NCBI GenBank assembly: GCA_030024065.1
Contig: JASEIE010000075.1
Span: 1-13,261 of the forward strand
Length of the DNA: 13,261 bases
Reading direction: 5' to 3'
Origin: Thermodesulfobacteriota bacterium
GTDB taxonomy: Bacteria > Desulfobacterota > BSN033 > UBA1163
Below, one piece after another: positions 12,608 to 13,261 of this stretch. Position 1 is the stretch's first letter; the number at the start of each line of letters is the position of its first letter. Below the pieces are notes generated by a model, which ran no database searches, was not told the DNA's origin, and saw nothing but the letters and a program-made list of their open reading frames with translations. A program made the position numbers and the translations under genes.

Positions 12608-12628
12608 TCCGAACTCTGAACTCAAAAC
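12608..12628. repeat. Three-unit degenerate heptamer tract
   Basis: TCCGAAC (12608), TCTGAAC (12615) and TCAAAAC (12622) follow one another with a 7-bp period. The first word also appears at 2061 inside the long heptamer tract. It abuts the nested-hairpin element on its right side. Confidence 0.5.
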
Positions 12629-12858
12629 TTTAGATGTGAAGATTGGAATTTGACCTTACAAACAGTGTCAACCTCTCTCTTGACTAACCGTATAGCACCT
12701 ACAAGTCTTCACTTCAAGACAGCATTGAAAGTCAACGATTACGGTTAGAAATCTTGAACACAGGCACGAGTTTTCAAAATCAAGAGTACAGGAAGGAAAT
12801 GATGCTACATACTTTGTGGAAATTAGAGGACTGGCTAAAGAAAAGAAAATGTCGCCTT
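12629..12858. other. Intergenic stretch without a recognised gene
   Basis: These 230 bp separate two convergent genes. Only small inverted repeats are visible: GTCAA/TTGAC (12667-12684, 8-nt loop), GTCTT/AAGAC (12705-12720, 6-nt loop) and CTAACCGTA (12684-12692) with TACGGTTAG (12740-12748). None has a T-run. A plus-strand ORF from 12754 runs into the flavoprotein gene on the other strand and is not credible. Confidence 0.5.
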
Positions 12859-13261
12859 CTATGTAAATTTCTTCATACTCTTCAAGACAAGTTTAGCTGC
12901 ATTGATCCCAGAGATGATCACCATTGGTATACCTCCACCAGGGAAGGTCCAGTGGCCTGCCTGATAAAGATTGGCAATGGGTGTTTTCTGGCTACGAATC
13001 CTTGATAATTCTTTTGCCGATAGGAACCAACCCATAGTAGCGCCGTGCGTGTTTAATGTCTTTCTCTCGTATGTAAGAGGTGTTGAGGCATCCCGAACGA
13101 TGATATGACTGGATAGGCCAGGGATCACCTTTTCCGTGATGCCAATGATTTTTTGGGCTATCTCTTCCTTTATTTCTGTATAATGGGGACTTGTGTTGCC
13201 CCCATCTGTAAAGAGTTCATAAGGGGCAAAGGCAGCGATAGAGACGGTATGCTTGCCTATT
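12859..13261 (-). CDS. Phytoene-desaturase-like FAD oxidoreductase, C-terminal part (5' end outside window)
   Basis: The minus-strand frame is open from the window edge to TAG at 12859 and gives the last 133 residues. The sequence includes TPLTYERKTLNTHGATMGW and GHWTFPGGGIPMVIISGINAAKLV. The latter is the C-terminal FAD-contacting motif of the CrtI / carotene isomerase / NAD(P)-FAD oxidoreductase group (G.w.hPGGGIPGV..SG). The preceding part (KHTVSIAAFAPYELF, then a helical KEEIAQKIIGITEKVIPGLS) also fits these amine-oxidase-like flavoproteins. The N-terminal dinucleotide-binding motif lies outside the window. Carotenoid or other polyene metabolism is possible, but many relatives in anaerobes have no known substrate. 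The nearest downstream gene, DUF4139, is convergent. Confidence 0.82.
   Translation of the reverse strand, partial: IGKHTVSIAAFAPYELFTDGGNTSPHYTEIKEEIAQKIIGITEKVIPGLSSHIIVRDASTPLTYERKTLNTHGATMGWFLSAKELSRIRSQKTPIANLYQAGHWTFPGGGIPMVIISGINAAKLVLKSMKKFT

Noticed and set aside
12754..13005. Plus-strand ORF of 83 residues
   Set aside because: Its second half is antisense to the conserved C-terminal motif of the flavoprotein gene.

Overview
The window looks like a chromosomal segment of an anaerobic, probably Desulfobacterota-like (deltaproteobacterial) bacterium, perhaps from a metagenome assembly. The evidence is an exported eight-haem c-type cytochrome, an ADP-forming acyl-CoA synthetase alpha chain, a DUF6599/DUF362 pair with a Tat signal, strong AGGAG-type ribosome sites and moderate G+C. 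This placement is inferred from gene content; there is no rRNA or tRNA. No phage, plasmid or CRISPR genes are visible.

Layout. Bases 1-1696 are on the minus strand: a TVP38/DedA-like membrane protein, a helical protein of unknown function, and a GAF-GGDEF signalling protein cut by the window start. The last two are in the same frame and separated by a single TAG, so they may be one interrupted gene. Bases 1697-2493 hold no credible gene. They contain a roughly 336-bp tract with a persistent 7-bp period, a long palindrome, a TTCGACA-type inverted repeat and a hairpin-rich element. Next come the octahaem cytochrome (+), a convergent exported esterase (-) whose 3' end overlaps it, and divergently the CoA ligase alpha chain followed by a small membrane protein (+).

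Bases 7628-8291 hold a MITE-like element with 15-bp inverted ends and a nested cruciform repeat. They also hold a small ORF and a short remnant of an Fe-S reductase-like gene. Then come the coupled DUF6599 and Tat-exported DUF362 genes (+), a convergent vapBC toxin-antitoxin pair (-) with a visible promoter and operator-like palindrome, and an exported DUF4139 protein (+). A second cluster of intergenic repeats follows, and the window ends in the 3' part of a phytoene-desaturase-like flavoprotein gene (-).

How the genes work together. Most units look independent. The clearest functional units are vapBC and the DUF6599-DUF362 pair (4-bp overlap). The cytochrome, esterase, DUF6599, DUF362 and DUF4139 proteins all carry export signals, so the window is rich in cell-envelope functions. 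The most unusual signal is the non-coding DNA: degenerate heptanucleotide-period tracts that recur between or at the ends of genes, twice together with the same 20-bp palindrome, and several nested hairpin elements.
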